Shown here: in pieces, positions 7,721 through 16,647 of the stretch
Layout of the letters: each line of letters starts with the position of its first letter
Position numbering within the stretch: position 1 is the stretch's first letter
Source of the DNA: Pectobacterium carotovorum
Lineage (GTDB): Bacteria; Pseudomonadota; Gammaproteobacteria; Enterobacterales; Enterobacteriaceae
DNA: 64,000 nt
Assembly: GCF_900129615.1 (NCBI RefSeq)
Contig: NZ_FQWI01000003.1
Coordinates: forward strand, 434,001 to 498,000
Direction of reading: 5' to 3'
Position numbers and translations under genes: made by a program
Notes under the pieces: model-generated
The model's input: only the letters and a program-made list of their open reading frames with translations
Told to the model about the DNA's origin: nothing
Database searches by the model: none

Positions 7721-9862
7721 TTAGAAATCGACGCTGGCGCGCAGCACCACCTGACGCGGCTCGCCGATGGCGACACGCAGGTTGTTACCGCTGGATGGAT
7801 AATAGGTTTGATCGAACAGGTTTTTCACGTTGAGCTGCCATTTCACCTTGTAGCCGTTGAGCGGCAGGCTATAGGCGACAAACGCATCGGCAACGGTGTA
7901 GTCATCGAGATAAAAGGTATTTGCTGCATCGCCCGCGCGACGGCTGACGTAGCGTGCACCTGCTCCGGCGCGGAGATCGTCACCGGCGGCCAGCCCAATG
8001 TTGCCAAAGTCCTGCGTCAGGAACAGCGAAGCAGTATGACGTGCGGCGTTAGGCATACGCTTACCGGTGTTTTCAGGATCGGCTGTGACGCGAGCATCGG
8101 TATAGGCATAAGAACCGATTAGGCTTAGTGAATCCGTGAGGCTGCCTGCTAAATCCAGTTCCACACCTTGTGAACGCACTTTGCCCGCAGTGCGGTAAAG
8201 ATTGTCATCGACCTTAACCATCACGTTTTGCTTCTCAATGTCGAACAAGGCCACGTTACCAGTCATACGATTGGGTAGATCGAGCTTGGCTCCGATTTCG
8301 TAAGACTTACCAATTTCCGGCGGAAGGGCGCCGATATTATTGGCAATATTACTGTTGGGCTTAAATGATCCGCTGTAGCTGGCATAGAGTGATGAGTAAG
8401 ATGTCAGGCTGTAGATAATGCCCGCACGCGGCACGACGCGGTGGTATGAGCTGTCCGTGTTGGTGATGAACGGACGCCCTTTACCTGCCATGACATCAAA
8501 CGTGTCATAACGCAGACCGCCCAGTAATTGCCAGCGATCGTTAAGGCGAATGGCATCCTGCATAAAGACGGCTTTACTGTCGATATTCTCTCGTTGATCG
8601 CTGTCTTTGGCATTGACGGCGGTAGAGGCAGGCAGTTGACCATATACCGGGTTGTAAATGTTGAACCCTGAAGTCGCTGTACCGCGAATCATATCGCCAC
8701 GGAAGGTTCTATCCGCTTCATAATCAAATCCAAACAACAGTTGGTGATTAATGTGGCCCCAGTCAACATCACCGTTCAGTGTGAGCTGGACAATTTGAGC
8801 CTGACTATGTGCATAGCCAGTAGCGTCTGGCTGACGCGTCAGGATTCCTGTGTTGGCATTATATTTCGTCGCCCGCGCCTGATTGTCGCTGTAGCGGTTG
8901 CGGTTATACGAATAGGTCAGGCTGCTTTTCCAGCGGTCATTCAGGTTGCGATCAACCTGCATGGTGACGCTGTCCTGATCGCCGCGTGTCGCATTGTAGC
9001 TTTCATCAAAGCGGCGGTCGCGCGGCGTATTCACCGGTTTGCCCGTTTTCGGATCGATAATCGTACCGCGATCGAAAGGCGTCAGATATTCCATATGTTC
9101 GTAGGAGACGCGCACGGTGGTGTCTTCGCCGTACCACATTAATGACGGCGCAATTGTCGTCTGGCGGTTACGCCCGAAGTTGCGCCAGTAGTCGGTTTCA
9201 TCGTGATCGACCACCATGCGATAAGCCAGACCGGATGTCCCTAACGGACCGGTGACATCTAACTGCCCGCCGCCGCCTTTGAAGCTGCTTCCCCAGCCTT
9301 CAATGTGCGTTTTCTGTACCAGTTCGGGCTTCTTGCTGATGATATTGATGACGCCGCCGGGTTCACCCATACCGTAGAGCATAGAGGCTGGGCCTTTCAG
9401 TACTTCGACGCGGTCGCTGCTAGGGGTAAAATTGCGCGCCTGTATAGAACGCACGCCGTCACGAAAGATTGAACCGTCGCGGTTATCGCCGAAGCCGCGT
9501 TTGATGATGGCATCCTGTGTGCCGCCTAGCGTATTAGATTGGGTGATACCGCTGACGTTATACAACGCTTCATCAATGTTGCGTACCGCACGATCTTCAA
9601 GCACCTGCGTGGGGACAACGTTAACTGCCTGTGGGACATCCAGCAGACGGCTTTCAGTGCGGGTGCCGGTCACGGTTTTATGCGGCTGATAGCCAGTCTC
9701 TTTTCCTGCCTGAGCACCCGTGGTGGCACTCACCACCATGGTGTCTTCTTTGCCATCAACAGTTTTGTTATCAACAATGGCAGCCTGAATGCTAAACGGC
9801 AGTAGCGCCAGCAGCGGCCAGCCGTGACGGAGCGTGGTTTTTTCTATAGCAAACTTATTCAT
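7721..9862 (-). CDS. TonB-dependent siderophore-type outer-membrane receptor
   Basis: I start at the ATG at 9862 (713 residues), not at the longer frame. This start overlaps the stop of the upstream binding-protein gene by 8 bp, and it puts a signal peptide (LLALLPFSIQAA) at the N-terminus. A TonB box (EDTMVVSA) follows, then the plug domain with VERVLKGP-type motif DRVEVLKGPASMLYGMGEPGG. A 22-strand barrel ends in the typical terminal Phe (ASVDF). The sequence class is that of ferric-siderophore receptors (FhuA/FoxA-like). It has no STN signalling domain. The ligand cannot be told from sequence. Co-transcription with a periplasmic binding protein and a Fur-like site upstream support iron or other metallophore uptake. 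Confidence 0.88.
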   Translation of the reverse strand: MNKFAIEKTTLRHGWPLLALLPFSIQAAIVDNKTVDGKEDTMVVSATTGAQAGKETGYQPHKTVTGTRTESRLLDVPQAVNVVPTQVLEDRAVRNIDEALYNVSGITQSNTLGGTQDAIIKRGFGDNRDGSIFRDGVRSIQARNFTPSSDRVEVLKGPASMLYGMGEPGGVINIISKKPELVQKTHIEGWGSSFKGGGGQLDVTGPLGTSGLAYRMVVDHDETDYWRNFGRNRQTTIAPSLMWYGEDTTVRVSYEHMEYLTPFDRGTIIDPKTGKPVNTPRDRRFDESYNATRGDQDSVTMQVDRNLNDRWKSSLTYSYNRNRYSDNQARATKYNANTGILTRQPDATGYAHSQAQIVQLTLNGDVDWGHINHQLLFGFDYEADRTFRGDMIRGTATSGFNIYNPVYGQLPASTAVNAKDSDQRENIDSKAVFMQDAIRLNDRWQLLGGLRYDTFDVMAGKGRPFITNTDSSYHRVVPRAGIIYSLTSYSSLYASYSGSFKPNSNIANNIGALPPEIGKSYEIGAKLDLPNRMTGNVALFDIEKQNVMVKVDDNLYRTAGKVRSQGVELDLAGSLTDSLSLIGSYAYTDARVTADPENTGKRMPNAARHTASLFLTQDFGNIGLAAGDDLRAGAGARYVSRRAGDAANTFYLDDYTVADAFVAYSLPLNGYKVKWQLNVKNLFDQTYYPSSGNNLRVAIGEPRQVVLRASVDF

Positions 9863-10973
9863 GCGAAATCTGACTCCAATAAATCCCTGAAAATTCAATC
9901 GGTAAAAACTGCTGATAGAGCTGTTGTAGTGTTTGTTGTGGATCGATATCGGCAAATCGCTCTGGATAAAGCGCCTTGGCAAACATCTCAACCATCACGA
10001 CGTGGTACGGGCTGAGATAGAAGTTGTGCCACATGCTCCAGGCACGACCGGTTTGTACGGCTCGCAGGTGAGACAAAATAGGTTCCTGATGAATGAGTGT
10101 GTCGAAGCTCTCTTTCGCCTGTGCAGCGCTAACCAGCGGCCCGAGCATCAGACTGGAGAAGCGTTTGCCATCAGGCCCGGCCATACCGGTGGCGATGTAA
10201 ACATCGGGATTGGCGGCCAGCACGCGCTCCGGGCTCAGTTCTCCGTAGACGCTGTTAATGGTGCCGCTAGCAATATTCTCGCCGCCAGCGAAAGTCAGCA
10301 GATCGCCAAGGCTGCCGCCGACTGCTGTAGTACAGCAGGTGTCACGTCTGCCCAGATGCAAATGCAACATAACCGTCGGTTTCTTGCCGTGGTATTGCGC
10401 GATGCGTTGGCGAATCACATCCATATGTTGCTGATAGAAATCGCTGAAAGCGGTCGCGCGCTGGGGTTGATTCAGCACCTCACCGAGCAGACGAATGCTG
10501 GGCAACGTGTTGTTAAGCAGGTCGATACGCAGATCGACATAAATAAAAGGGATCCCTGCACGGGTCAGCGTTTGTTGCAGGAGATCTTCATTGGTCGCGC
10601 TTTTTGCCAGTCGTGGAAGAATGACCAGATCGGGTTTTAACGGCAGCAGCATTTCTGCATTCATCGCTTGCAGACTGCCGTTACCTAACTGTGGGATCTG
10701 GTTCAGCTGTGGGAATTTCTCGGTATAACGCGACCAGCTCTGTGCATCGTAGCGTGCCATATCTGCCGGCCAACCGACGACATGCTTTGCCGGATTATCA
10801 GGCTGGAGCAACGCCAGCGTATACAGCATGCGGCTCTCGCCCAGAATGATGCGCTGGGGACTGTCTGGGATCTCCACCTGTCGGCCTAAAAGGTCGGTGA
10901 CGGTTTTTGCCTGCAAGAGCGGGCTGAGAAAAAGCAGGCAAAGCAGTAAGACGGTACGCATGATGGAGTTCAC
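9855..10973 (-). CDS. Periplasmic binding protein of a siderophore/cobalamin-type ABC system
   Basis: This 372-residue protein has a signal peptide (TVLLLCLLFLSPLLQA) and the TroA/BtuF-like fold. TVTDLLGRQVEIPDSPQRIILG opens the first lobe, a long linking helix lies in the middle, and SLGDLLTFAGGENI with a CCTT pair opens the second lobe. It should deliver a metal chelate to an ABC permease, but no permease or ATPase gene lies next to it. The frame begins with GTG at 10973; an ATG four codons later (10961) is equally plausible, and neither has a strong ribosome site. It is translationally coupled to the receptor gene that follows. Exact substrate unknown. Confidence 0.83.
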   Translation of the reverse strand: MNSIMRTVLLLCLLFLSPLLQAKTVTDLLGRQVEIPDSPQRIILGESRMLYTLALLQPDNPAKHVVGWPADMARYDAQSWSRYTEKFPQLNQIPQLGNGSLQAMNAEMLLPLKPDLVILPRLAKSATNEDLLQQTLTRAGIPFIYVDLRIDLLNNTLPSIRLLGEVLNQPQRATAFSDFYQQHMDVIRQRIAQYHGKKPTVMLHLHLGRRDTCCTTAVGGSLGDLLTFAGGENIASGTINSVYGELSPERVLAANPDVYIATGMAGPDGKRFSSLMLGPLVSAAQAKESFDTLIHQEPILSHLRAVQTGRAWSMWHNFYLSPYHVVMVEMFAKALYPERFADIDPQQTLQQLYQQFLPIEFSGIYWSQISHE

Positions 10974-10992
10974 AAAAATTAAGATGGGGAAA

Positions 10993-11009
10993 GATAATCA
11001 TTGTCATTT
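10993..11009 (-). promoter_or_regulatory. Candidate Fur box upstream of the binding-protein/receptor operon
   Basis: GATAATCATTGTCATTT resembles the Fur consensus GATAATGATAATCATTATC. It lies about 20 bp before the start of the operon. Iron repression is inferred from this match and the gene functions. Confidence 0.6.
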
Positions 11010-11177
11010 CCGTTTTCAACCGATGAAGAGTGCGTGTAATGTCGGTTGATAAAAATATTCTTTCTTATCTGAGTCTTAGAGATTATTTCGTAAAGATTAG
11101 TAAATATTTAAAGCGTAGGAAGGGAGGGGAAAAGTTGATGAGTAATGAATGGGTGTGAAAAGGAAGACGTAATAAAG

Positions 11178-11204
11178 AGTAAGGCTCCGCAGGGGAGCCT
11201 TACT
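11178..11204 (-). terminator. Terminator of purMN
   Basis: A perfect 11-bp stem AGTAAGGCTCC/GGAGCCTTACT with a 5-base loop lies 36 bp after the purN stop. On the minus strand it is followed by CTTTATT. Confidence 0.78.
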
Positions 11205-11240
11205 ACTATGACGAGTTGATAGATAGATACGACGAACTCA

Positions 11241-11879
11241 CTACTCGGCAGCATAGCCCTGTGGCGGGATGCGAACGCTGTCCAGCCAGGCTTCATTATC
11301 ACGCATCACCAGTCTGCCGTTCAGGAACCAGTTGATGACCATCGGATAAATCGTGTGCTCGTGCGTCTTCACGCGCTCGCTCAGGCTTTCTTCCGTGTCG
11401 TCACTAAATACAGGCACCTTCGCTTGCAGAATCAGTGGGCCGCCATCCAGCTCATCGGTGACGAAATGGACGGACGTCCCATGTTCCCGATCGCCATTTT
11501 CCAGCGCCTTGCGGTGCGTGTGTAGGCCGGGATATTTGGGCAGCAGAGAAGGGTGAATGTTCAGCATTTTGCCGGCAAACTGGGCAACAAATTCCGGGCT
11601 AAGAATCCGCATGTAGCCAGCTAAGATCACCAGCGCCGGTTCATATTGCTCAATTTCGTTTGCCAGTGCGGCATCAAATGCAGCACGGTCGGCAAAGTCC
11701 TCAGGGTTCAGGACGCACGTAGGAATATCCGCATCCTGTGCGCGTTCTAGCCCGTAAGCCTCCGCATTATTACTGAATACGGCGGCGATCTTTCCCTTAA
11801 GGCGTCCGTTCTTACAGGCGTCAATTAACGCCTGTAAGTTGCTTCCATGACCTGAAATCAGCACAACGATGTTTTTCAT
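11241..11879 (-). CDS. purN: Phosphoribosylglycinamide formyltransferase PurN
   Basis: The 212-residue enzyme transfers a formyl group from 10-formyl-tetrahydrofolate to GAR, step 3 of de novo purine synthesis. Seen motifs are the N-terminal VLISGHGSNLQAL phosphate loop, MRILSPEF, NIHPSLLPKYPGLHTH with the catalytic Asn-His pair, and DELDGGPLI with the catalytic Asp. Length equals E. coli PurN. Its start touches the purM stop (shared base at 11879), so the two are translated from one message. It should be repressed by PurR through the operator upstream of purM. Confidence 0.97.
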   Translation of the reverse strand: MKNIVVLISGHGSNLQALIDACKNGRLKGKIAAVFSNNAEAYGLERAQDADIPTCVLNPEDFADRAAFDAALANEIEQYEPALVILAGYMRILSPEFVAQFAGKMLNIHPSLLPKYPGLHTHRKALENGDREHGTSVHFVTDELDGGPLILQAKVPVFSDDTEESLSERVKTHEHTIYPMVINWFLNGRLVMRDNEAWLDSVRIPPQGYAAE

Positions 11880-12916
11880 CAGTTAATAACCACTGCGTCT
11901 CCGGCATCGGTTTGAGTAATGACGCCGATTTTCCATGCGTTTTCGCCGCTGCTGTTGAGTAATGCAACGGCCTCGTCTGCCTGTTCGGCTGGCAGTGCGA
12001 TGATCATACCAACACCGCAGTTGAAAGTACGATACATTTCGTGGCGGCTGACATTACCGGCCTGTTGCAGCCAGTTGAACACAGCAGGCCATTGCCAGCT
12101 GGATTCGTCGATTGTCGCCTGCATGCCTTCTGGCAGCACGCGTGGGATATTTTCCCAGAAGCCGCCGCCGGTCAGGTGAGAAATCGCGTGGACATCGACT
12201 TTCTCAATCAGGGAAAGTATGGACTTCACGTAGATTTTGGTCGGGGCCAGCAGGTGGTCGGCCAGCGATTTGCCTTCCAGCTCGAACTGCTCTGGATCGG
12301 TCTTGCTGACTTCAAGCACTTTGCGCACCAGCGAATAGCCGTTTGAGTGTGGGCCGCTAGAAGCGAGGGCAACCAGAACATCGCCGTTCTGAACTTTGCT
12401 GCCGTCAATAATTTCTGATTTTTCTACCACACCGACGCAGAAGCCAGCAACGTCGTAGTCTTCGCCGTGATACATACCCGGCATTTCGGCGGTTTCGCCA
12501 CCGACCAGCGCACAGCCTGATTGCTTACAGCCTTCCGCGATACCGGTAATTACGCTGGCAGCGGTGTCGACATCCAGCTTGCCCGTGGCGTAGTAGTCGA
12601 GGAAGAACAGCGGCTCAGCGCCCTGAACGACCAGATCGTTCACGCACATCGCAACCAGATCGATACCAATGGTATCGTGGCGTTTCAGGTCCATCGCCAG
12701 GCGCAGTTTGGTGCCGACTCCGTCAGTGCCGGAAACCAGAATCGGTTCGCGGTATTTTTGCGGTAAGGCGCACAAGGCACCGAAACCACCCAATCCACCC
12801 ATAACTTCCGGGCGACGGGTCTGTTTCACTACACCTTTGATACGGTCTACCAATGCATTACCCGCATCGATATCCACGCCTGCGTCTTTATAGCTGAGAG
12901 AGGTTTTGTCGGTCAC
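11879..12916 (-). CDS. purM: Phosphoribosylformylglycinamidine cyclo-ligase PurM
   Basis: A 345-residue AIR synthetase (ATP-dependent ring closure of FGAM to AIR, step 5 of purine synthesis). It begins [16 protein letters not shown] and carries [39 protein letters not shown] and [13 protein letters not shown], all diagnostic of PurM. Length matches E. coli. It is the first gene of purMN, diverging from upp as in E. coli. A PurR operator lies about 100 bp upstream. Confidence 0.97.
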   Translation of the reverse strand: MTDKTSLSYKDAGVDIDAGNALVDRIKGVVKQTRRPEVMGGLGGFGALCALPQKYREPILVSGTDGVGTKLRLAMDLKRHDTIGIDLVAMCVNDLVVQGAEPLFFLDYYATGKLDVDTAASVITGIAEGCKQSGCALVGGETAEMPGMYHGEDYDVAGFCVGVVEKSEIIDGSKVQNGDVLVALASSGPHSNGYSLVRKVLEVSKTDPEQFELEGKSLADHLLAPTKIYVKSILSLIEKVDVHAISHLTGGGFWENIPRVLPEGMQATIDESSWQWPAVFNWLQQAGNVSRHEMYRTFNCGVGMIIALPAEQADEAVALLNSSGENAWKIGVITQTDAGDAVVIN

Positions 12917-13013
12917 TGCTGAGTCCCCACGAAGGTTACGGGTCGTATTCAGAAAACACGGTATTTAGAAAACATACTGTGGTAAAAATAATGCGCGCTA
13001 ATTCTAACAGTGT

Positions 13014-13029
13014 AGGCAATCGTTTGCGA
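13014..13029. promoter_or_regulatory. PurR operator for purMN
   Basis: AGGCAATCGTTTGCGA fits the PurR palindrome GCAANCGNTTNC at every fixed position. It lies in the divergent purM-upp region, nearer purM. E. coli purMN is a known PurR target. Confidence 0.8.
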
Positions 13030-13145
13030 GTGATGAGTCATCGGCTGGCTATTTTTCGTCAATGGCGACAATTTCTCTCCTCGGTTGATCTGGATCAGGC
13101 TTAATCATATGGCGCTAAGTAAAAAAGGCGGTATAATCCCGCGAT

Positions 13146-13235
13146 TTTTTTTACGACGGGCTCTCATGCCCGCCGCCCTGCGGGCCGCCGCAAGCGGTGT
13201 TTAAAAACGCGTTTGGCGTTTTTGTCCGTCCACTA
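13146..13235 (-). repeat. Repeat module upstream of upp, related to the 19.4-kb tandem repeat
   Basis: The reverse complement of about 13146-13203 matches the unit at 19.4 kb: CGCTTGCGGCGGCCCG, AGGGCGGCGGGCA, AGCCCG, CGTAAAAAA. It is followed by a hairpin AAAAACGC-GTTTG-GCGTTTTT and GTCC, the same hairpin-GTCC arrangement seen at 49.7-50.0 kb. It sits in the upp 5' leader, within the 337-bp purM-upp gap, which otherwise holds the PurR site and unassigned AT-rich sequence. Confidence 0.7.
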
Positions 13236-13253
13236 GCCGATGGGGAGATAATG

Positions 13254-13880
13254 ATGAAGATCGTCGAGGTGAAACACCCACTCGTCAAACACAAACTGGG
13301 TTTGATGCGTGAGAACGATATTAGTACGAAGCGTTTTCGTGAGCTGGCTTCCGAAGTGGGAAGTTTGCTGACTTACGAAGCGACGGCTGACCTGGCAACC
13401 GAAAAAGTCACCATTGATGGCTGGTGCGGTCCGGTTGAAGTCGATCAGATCAAAGGCAAGAAAATTACCGTCGTACCGATTCTGCGTGCAGGATTGGGGA
13501 TGATGGATGGCGTGCTGGAAAATGTGCCTAGCGCGCGTATCAGCGTTGTCGGCATCTACCGTGATGAAGAGACGCTGGAGCCTGTTCCTTATTTCCAGAA
13601 GCTGGTTTCCAATATCGAAGAGCGCATGGCGCTGGTTGTTGACCCCATGCTGGCAACCGGTGGCTCAATGATCGCGACGATCGATCTGCTGAAAAAAGCG
13701 GGTTGTCACAGCATTAAGGTGCTGGTGTTGGTCGCGGCCCCAGAAGGGATTGCCGCACTGGAAAAAGCCCACCCCGATGTCGAGCTTTACACGGCATCCA
13801 TCGATAAAGGCCTCAACGAGCAGGGTTACATCATGCCGGGCCTCGGTGATGCGGGCGATAAAATATTTGGTACGAAATAA
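13254..13880 (+). CDS. upp: Uracil phosphoribosyltransferase Upp
   Basis: The 208-residue enzyme makes UMP from uracil and PRPP (pyrimidine salvage). Motifs are [18 protein letters not shown], the PRPP loop [12 protein letters not shown], and the C-terminal uracil-binding [17 protein letters not shown]. The start is chosen at the second ATG ([10 protein letters not shown]), giving exactly the E. coli length; the preceding ATG at 13251 shares the ribosome site TGGGGAG. The longer frame from 13197 runs through repeat sequence and is rejected. Upstream of uraA, but a terminator lies between them. Confidence 0.97.
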   Translation: MKIVEVKHPLVKHKLGLMRENDISTKRFRELASEVGSLLTYEATADLATEKVTIDGWCGPVEVDQIKGKKITVVPILRAGLGMMDGVLENVPSARISVVGIYRDEETLEPVPYFQKLVSNIEERMALVVDPMLATGGSMIATIDLLKKAGCHSIKVLVLVAAPEGIAALEKAHPDVELYTASIDKGLNEQGYIMPGLGDAGDKIFGTK

Positions 13881-13886
13881 CAGGTA

Positions 13887-13913
13887 AGCCGACTTGATAG
13901 TCGGCTTTTTTTT
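13887..13913 (+). terminator. Terminator between upp and uraA
   Basis: AGCCGAC-TTGATA-GTCGGCT is followed by eight T residues, a textbook intrinsic terminator directly after upp. It suggests partial uncoupling of uraA. Confidence 0.88.
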
Positions 13914-14109
13914 GGCGCAAACCTAAGTATTTCCTATGGTGCGCCAGAGCCTGTGCTTCGTCACACGCGGTGCTTTATTACATCAGTAGCCAACCTTTTC
14001 CTGCTTTACTACGGTGGAGCGGGATAAGTCTGGCTGCCATAAGAGGTGCGGGTATACCTGCACACATAAATAGCAACACTAGATAACAACACTACAGAGG
14101 ATATTGAAG

Positions 14110-15399
14110 ATGACTCGTCGCGCCATCGGGGTAAGTGAACGACCACCCTTGTTACAAACCATCCCGTTGAGTTTCCAGCATCTGTTTGCGATGTTTGGCG
14201 CTACCGTTCTGGTACCCATTCTGTTCAAGATCAATCCAGCTACCGTACTGTTATTCAACGGTGTGGGGACGCTGCTTTATTTATTCATTTGTAAGGGCAA
14301 AATCCCGGCGTATTTAGGATCGAGCTTCGCGTTTATTTCCCCAGTTTTACTGCTGTTACCGCTGGGGTATGAAGTCGCACTGGGTGGTTTTATTATGTGC
14401 GGCGTGTTGTTCTGTCTGGTGGCGCTGATTGTTAAGAAAGCGGGCACCGGCTGGCTGAATGTGCTATTCCCACCTGCGGCGATGGGGGCGATTGTCGCCG
14501 TTATCGGCCTTGAACTGGCGGGTGTCGCGGCAGGAATGGCTGGGCTACTGCCTGCCGATGGCACGTCTGTCGATTCTACCGCCGTGACGATTTCACTGGC
14601 GACGCTGGCGATCACCATTCTGGGTTCGGTGCTGTTTCGCGGCTTTCTGGCGATTATCCCGATTCTGATCGGGGTACTCGCTGGCTATGCACTGTCGTTC
14701 GCGCTGGGTGTGGTCGATTTGACCCCGATTCGTGAAGCGCACTGGTTTGCGATGCCAACATTCTATACGCCACGCTTTGAGTGGTTTGCCATTCTGGCGA
14801 TTCTGCCCGCGGCGCTAGTGGTGATTGCGGAACACGTCGGCCATCTGGTGGTAACGGCGAATATCGTGAAGAAAGACCTGATGCGTGAGCCGGGGCTGCA
14901 CCGCTCCATGTTCGCCAACGGGATTTCTACCGTGCTGTCTGGCTTTTTCGGCTCTACGCCGAACACGACCTACGGCGAAAATATCGGCGTGCTGGCCATT
15001 ACCAAAGTGTACAGCACCTGGGTAATCGGCGGTGCGGCGATCCTTGCGATCCTGCTCTCCTGCGTGGGCAAACTGGCCGCGGCGATTCAGGCTGTACCGG
15101 TTCCGGTTATGGGCGGCGTGTCGCTGCTGCTGTACGGCGTAATTGGTGCGTCCGGTATTCGCGTGCTGATTGAATCCAAAGTAGATTACAACAAAGCACA
15201 AAACCTGATCCTGACTTCCGTGATTCTGATCATCGGCGTCAGTGGCGCGAAAGTGCATCTGGGCTCGACCGAACTGAAAGGCATGGCGCTGGCGACAGTT
15301 GTCGGTATCGGCATGAGTCTGGTGTTTAAGGTCATCAGCCTGTTCCGCAAAGAGGAAGAGATCCTCGATGCGCCAGAAGAGAACGACGTGCGTTCATAG
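14110..15399 (+). CDS. uraA: Uracil:proton symporter UraA
   Basis: A 429-residue NCS2/NAT-family inner-membrane permease with about 14 hydrophobic segments. The conserved AEHVGH and NTTYGENIG motifs hold the glutamates that bind uracil and couple protons in E. coli UraA. The N-terminal [20 protein letters not shown] and the pore segments are nearly identical to E. coli. I start at ATG 14110 rather than TTG 14104 because the AGAGGA site at 14095 is better spaced. Works with Upp in uracil salvage. The roughly 230-bp leader after the upp terminator may hold its own promoter. Confidence 0.96.
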   Translation: MTRRAIGVSERPPLLQTIPLSFQHLFAMFGATVLVPILFKINPATVLLFNGVGTLLYLFICKGKIPAYLGSSFAFISPVLLLLPLGYEVALGGFIMCGVLFCLVALIVKKAGTGWLNVLFPPAAMGAIVAVIGLELAGVAAGMAGLLPADGTSVDSTAVTISLATLAITILGSVLFRGFLAIIPILIGVLAGYALSFALGVVDLTPIREAHWFAMPTFYTPRFEWFAILAILPAALVVIAEHVGHLVVTANIVKKDLMREPGLHRSMFANGISTVLSGFFGSTPNTTYGENIGVLAITKVYSTWVIGGAAILAILLSCVGKLAAAIQAVPVPVMGGVSLLLYGVIGASGIRVLIESKVDYNKAQNLILTSVILIIGVSGAKVHLGSTELKGMALATVVGIGMSLVFKVISLFRKEEEILDAPEENDVRS

Positions 15400-15503
15400 C
15401 CGCATCGTTCCCCCTGTTGAGGCCGTGCATATCGCGTCCTCAACAGGGCTCGGTTTCTGTGATAAACTCGATCCGTTTCCTGCCCGTTTTGCTTGAGGTG
15501 ATT

Positions 15504-16205
15504 CTGAACACGCCGGCACAGCTTTCATTGCCACTCTACTTACCCGATGACGAAACATTTGCCAGTTTCTATCCGGGTGAAAACGCGTCTCTTCTTGCCG
15601 CCGTCAATAATGCTTTGTATCAAGAGCATGGTAGCTATATCTATTTCTGGTCACGCGAAGGGGGCGGGCGCAGCCATCTGCTGCATGCTGCCTGCGCCGA
15701 ATTGTCGCGTCAGGAACGTGCGGTGGGCTATGTGCCGCTGGATAAACGTGCCTACTTTGTACCGGATGTGCTGGAAGGGATGGAGCAACTGGCGCTGGTG
15801 TGCATCGATAACATCGAATCTATCGCGGGCGATGAAGAGTGGGAAATGGCGGTGTTTAATCTGTATAACCGCATTCAGGAAACAGGGCGTGCCCGGTTGT
15901 TGATTACCGGCGATCGTCCGCCGCGTCAGCTGAATTTACGTCTGCCCGATCTGGCTTCTCGTCTCGATTGGGGACAAATCTACAAGCTACAGCCGCTGTC
16001 GGATGACGAAAAAGGGGAAGCGCTACAGCTGCGTGCCAGACTGCGTGGGTTCGAATTGCCGGAAGACGTCAGCCGTTTTCTGCTTAAGCGTCTGGATCGG
16101 GAAATGCGCACGTTATTTATGACACTCGATCAGCTTGACCACGCTTCTATCACCGCCCAGCGCAAGCTGACCATTCCTTTTGTGAAAGAGATCCTCGGAC
16201 TGTAA
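15504..16205 (+). CDS. hda: DnaA regulatory inactivator Hda, CTG start
   Basis: Hda is an AAA+ protein homologous to DnaA domain III. Bound to the DNA-loaded sliding clamp it stimulates DnaA-ATP hydrolysis after replication starts (RIDA). The clamp-binding motif QLSLPL is at residues 6-11. Walker A is changed ([13 protein letters not shown]), Walker B is [10 protein letters not shown] and the arginine-finger region is [11 protein letters not shown]. The start is a CTG at 15504 preceded by TGAGGTG. This gives 233 residues, the E. coli length, and E. coli Hda is also known to start with CTG. The longer ATG/GTG-type frame begins upstream without conservation. It follows uraA by 104 bp. Confidence 0.92.
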   Translation: MNTPAQLSLPLYLPDDETFASFYPGENASLLAAVNNALYQEHGSYIYFWSREGGGRSHLLHAACAELSRQERAVGYVPLDKRAYFVPDVLEGMEQLALVCIDNIESIAGDEEWEMAVFNLYNRIQETGRARLLITGDRPPRQLNLRLPDLASRLDWGQIYKLQPLSDDEKGEALQLRARLRGFELPEDVSRFLLKRLDREMRTLFMTLDQLDHASITAQRKLTIPFVKEILGL

Positions 16206-16261
16206 TTAACGATCGTCGTTGAGGATCGCTTCCGGTTATCGTTTACAGTTATCTTTTACAA

Positions 16262-16639
16262 CTACAGTATTTCCAGCACCTGCTCTGGCGGACGGCCGAT
16301 ACGTGCCTGACCTTGTGCCACGACGATGGGGCGCTCGATGAGCTTCGGATTATCGATCATCGCCTGAATCAGCTGCGCGTCCGTTAGTGCGGCATCTGAC
16401 AGCCCCAACTGCTGATAAATTTCTTCTTTGGTTCTCATCAATTCGCGTGCGCTAGTAAAGCCCAACTGCTTGATAAGCTGAGCCAACGTCGCGGCATCGG
16501 GCGGCGTGTCGAGATAGAGCACGACGTCAGGCGTAATATTGTGTTCTTGCAACAGCGCCAGCGTTTCACGGCTCTTGGAGCAGCGCGGGTTGTGGTAAAT
16601 CGTCACGGATGTTTTGGTTGGAGACGGTGTCATCGTCAT
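16262..16639 (-). CDS. yfgD: ArsC-family reductase YfgD
   Basis: A 125-residue thioredoxin-fold protein of the arsenate reductase family: VTIYHNPRCSKSRETL with the catalytic Cys, SARELMRTKE, and RPIVVAQGQARIGRPPEQVLEIL with the oxyanion-binding arginine region. It most resembles E. coli YfgD rather than plasmid ArsC, and no arsenic transporter is nearby, so arsenate reduction is uncertain. It starts 8 bp after the bepA stop and is likely co-transcribed with it, the same pairing as in E. coli. Confidence 0.9.
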   Translation of the reverse strand: MTMTPSPTKTSVTIYHNPRCSKSRETLALLQEHNITPDVVLYLDTPPDAATLAQLIKQLGFTSARELMRTKEEIYQQLGLSDAALTDAQLIQAMIDNPKLIERPIVVAQGQARIGRPPEQVLEIL

Positions 16640-16647
16640 GCTCCTTA

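Noticed and set aside
9933-10640. 235-codon open frame antisense to the binding-protein gene
   Set aside because: A shadow of a well-supported gene with signal peptide and family motifs.
13197-13253. Upstream extension of Upp
   Set aside because: These codons lie in repeat sequence, and the conserved start with a ribosome site is at 13251/13254.
16262-16639. Arsenic resistance gene arsC
   Set aside because: No arsB, arsR or acr3 nearby; sequence and neighbours fit YfgD.
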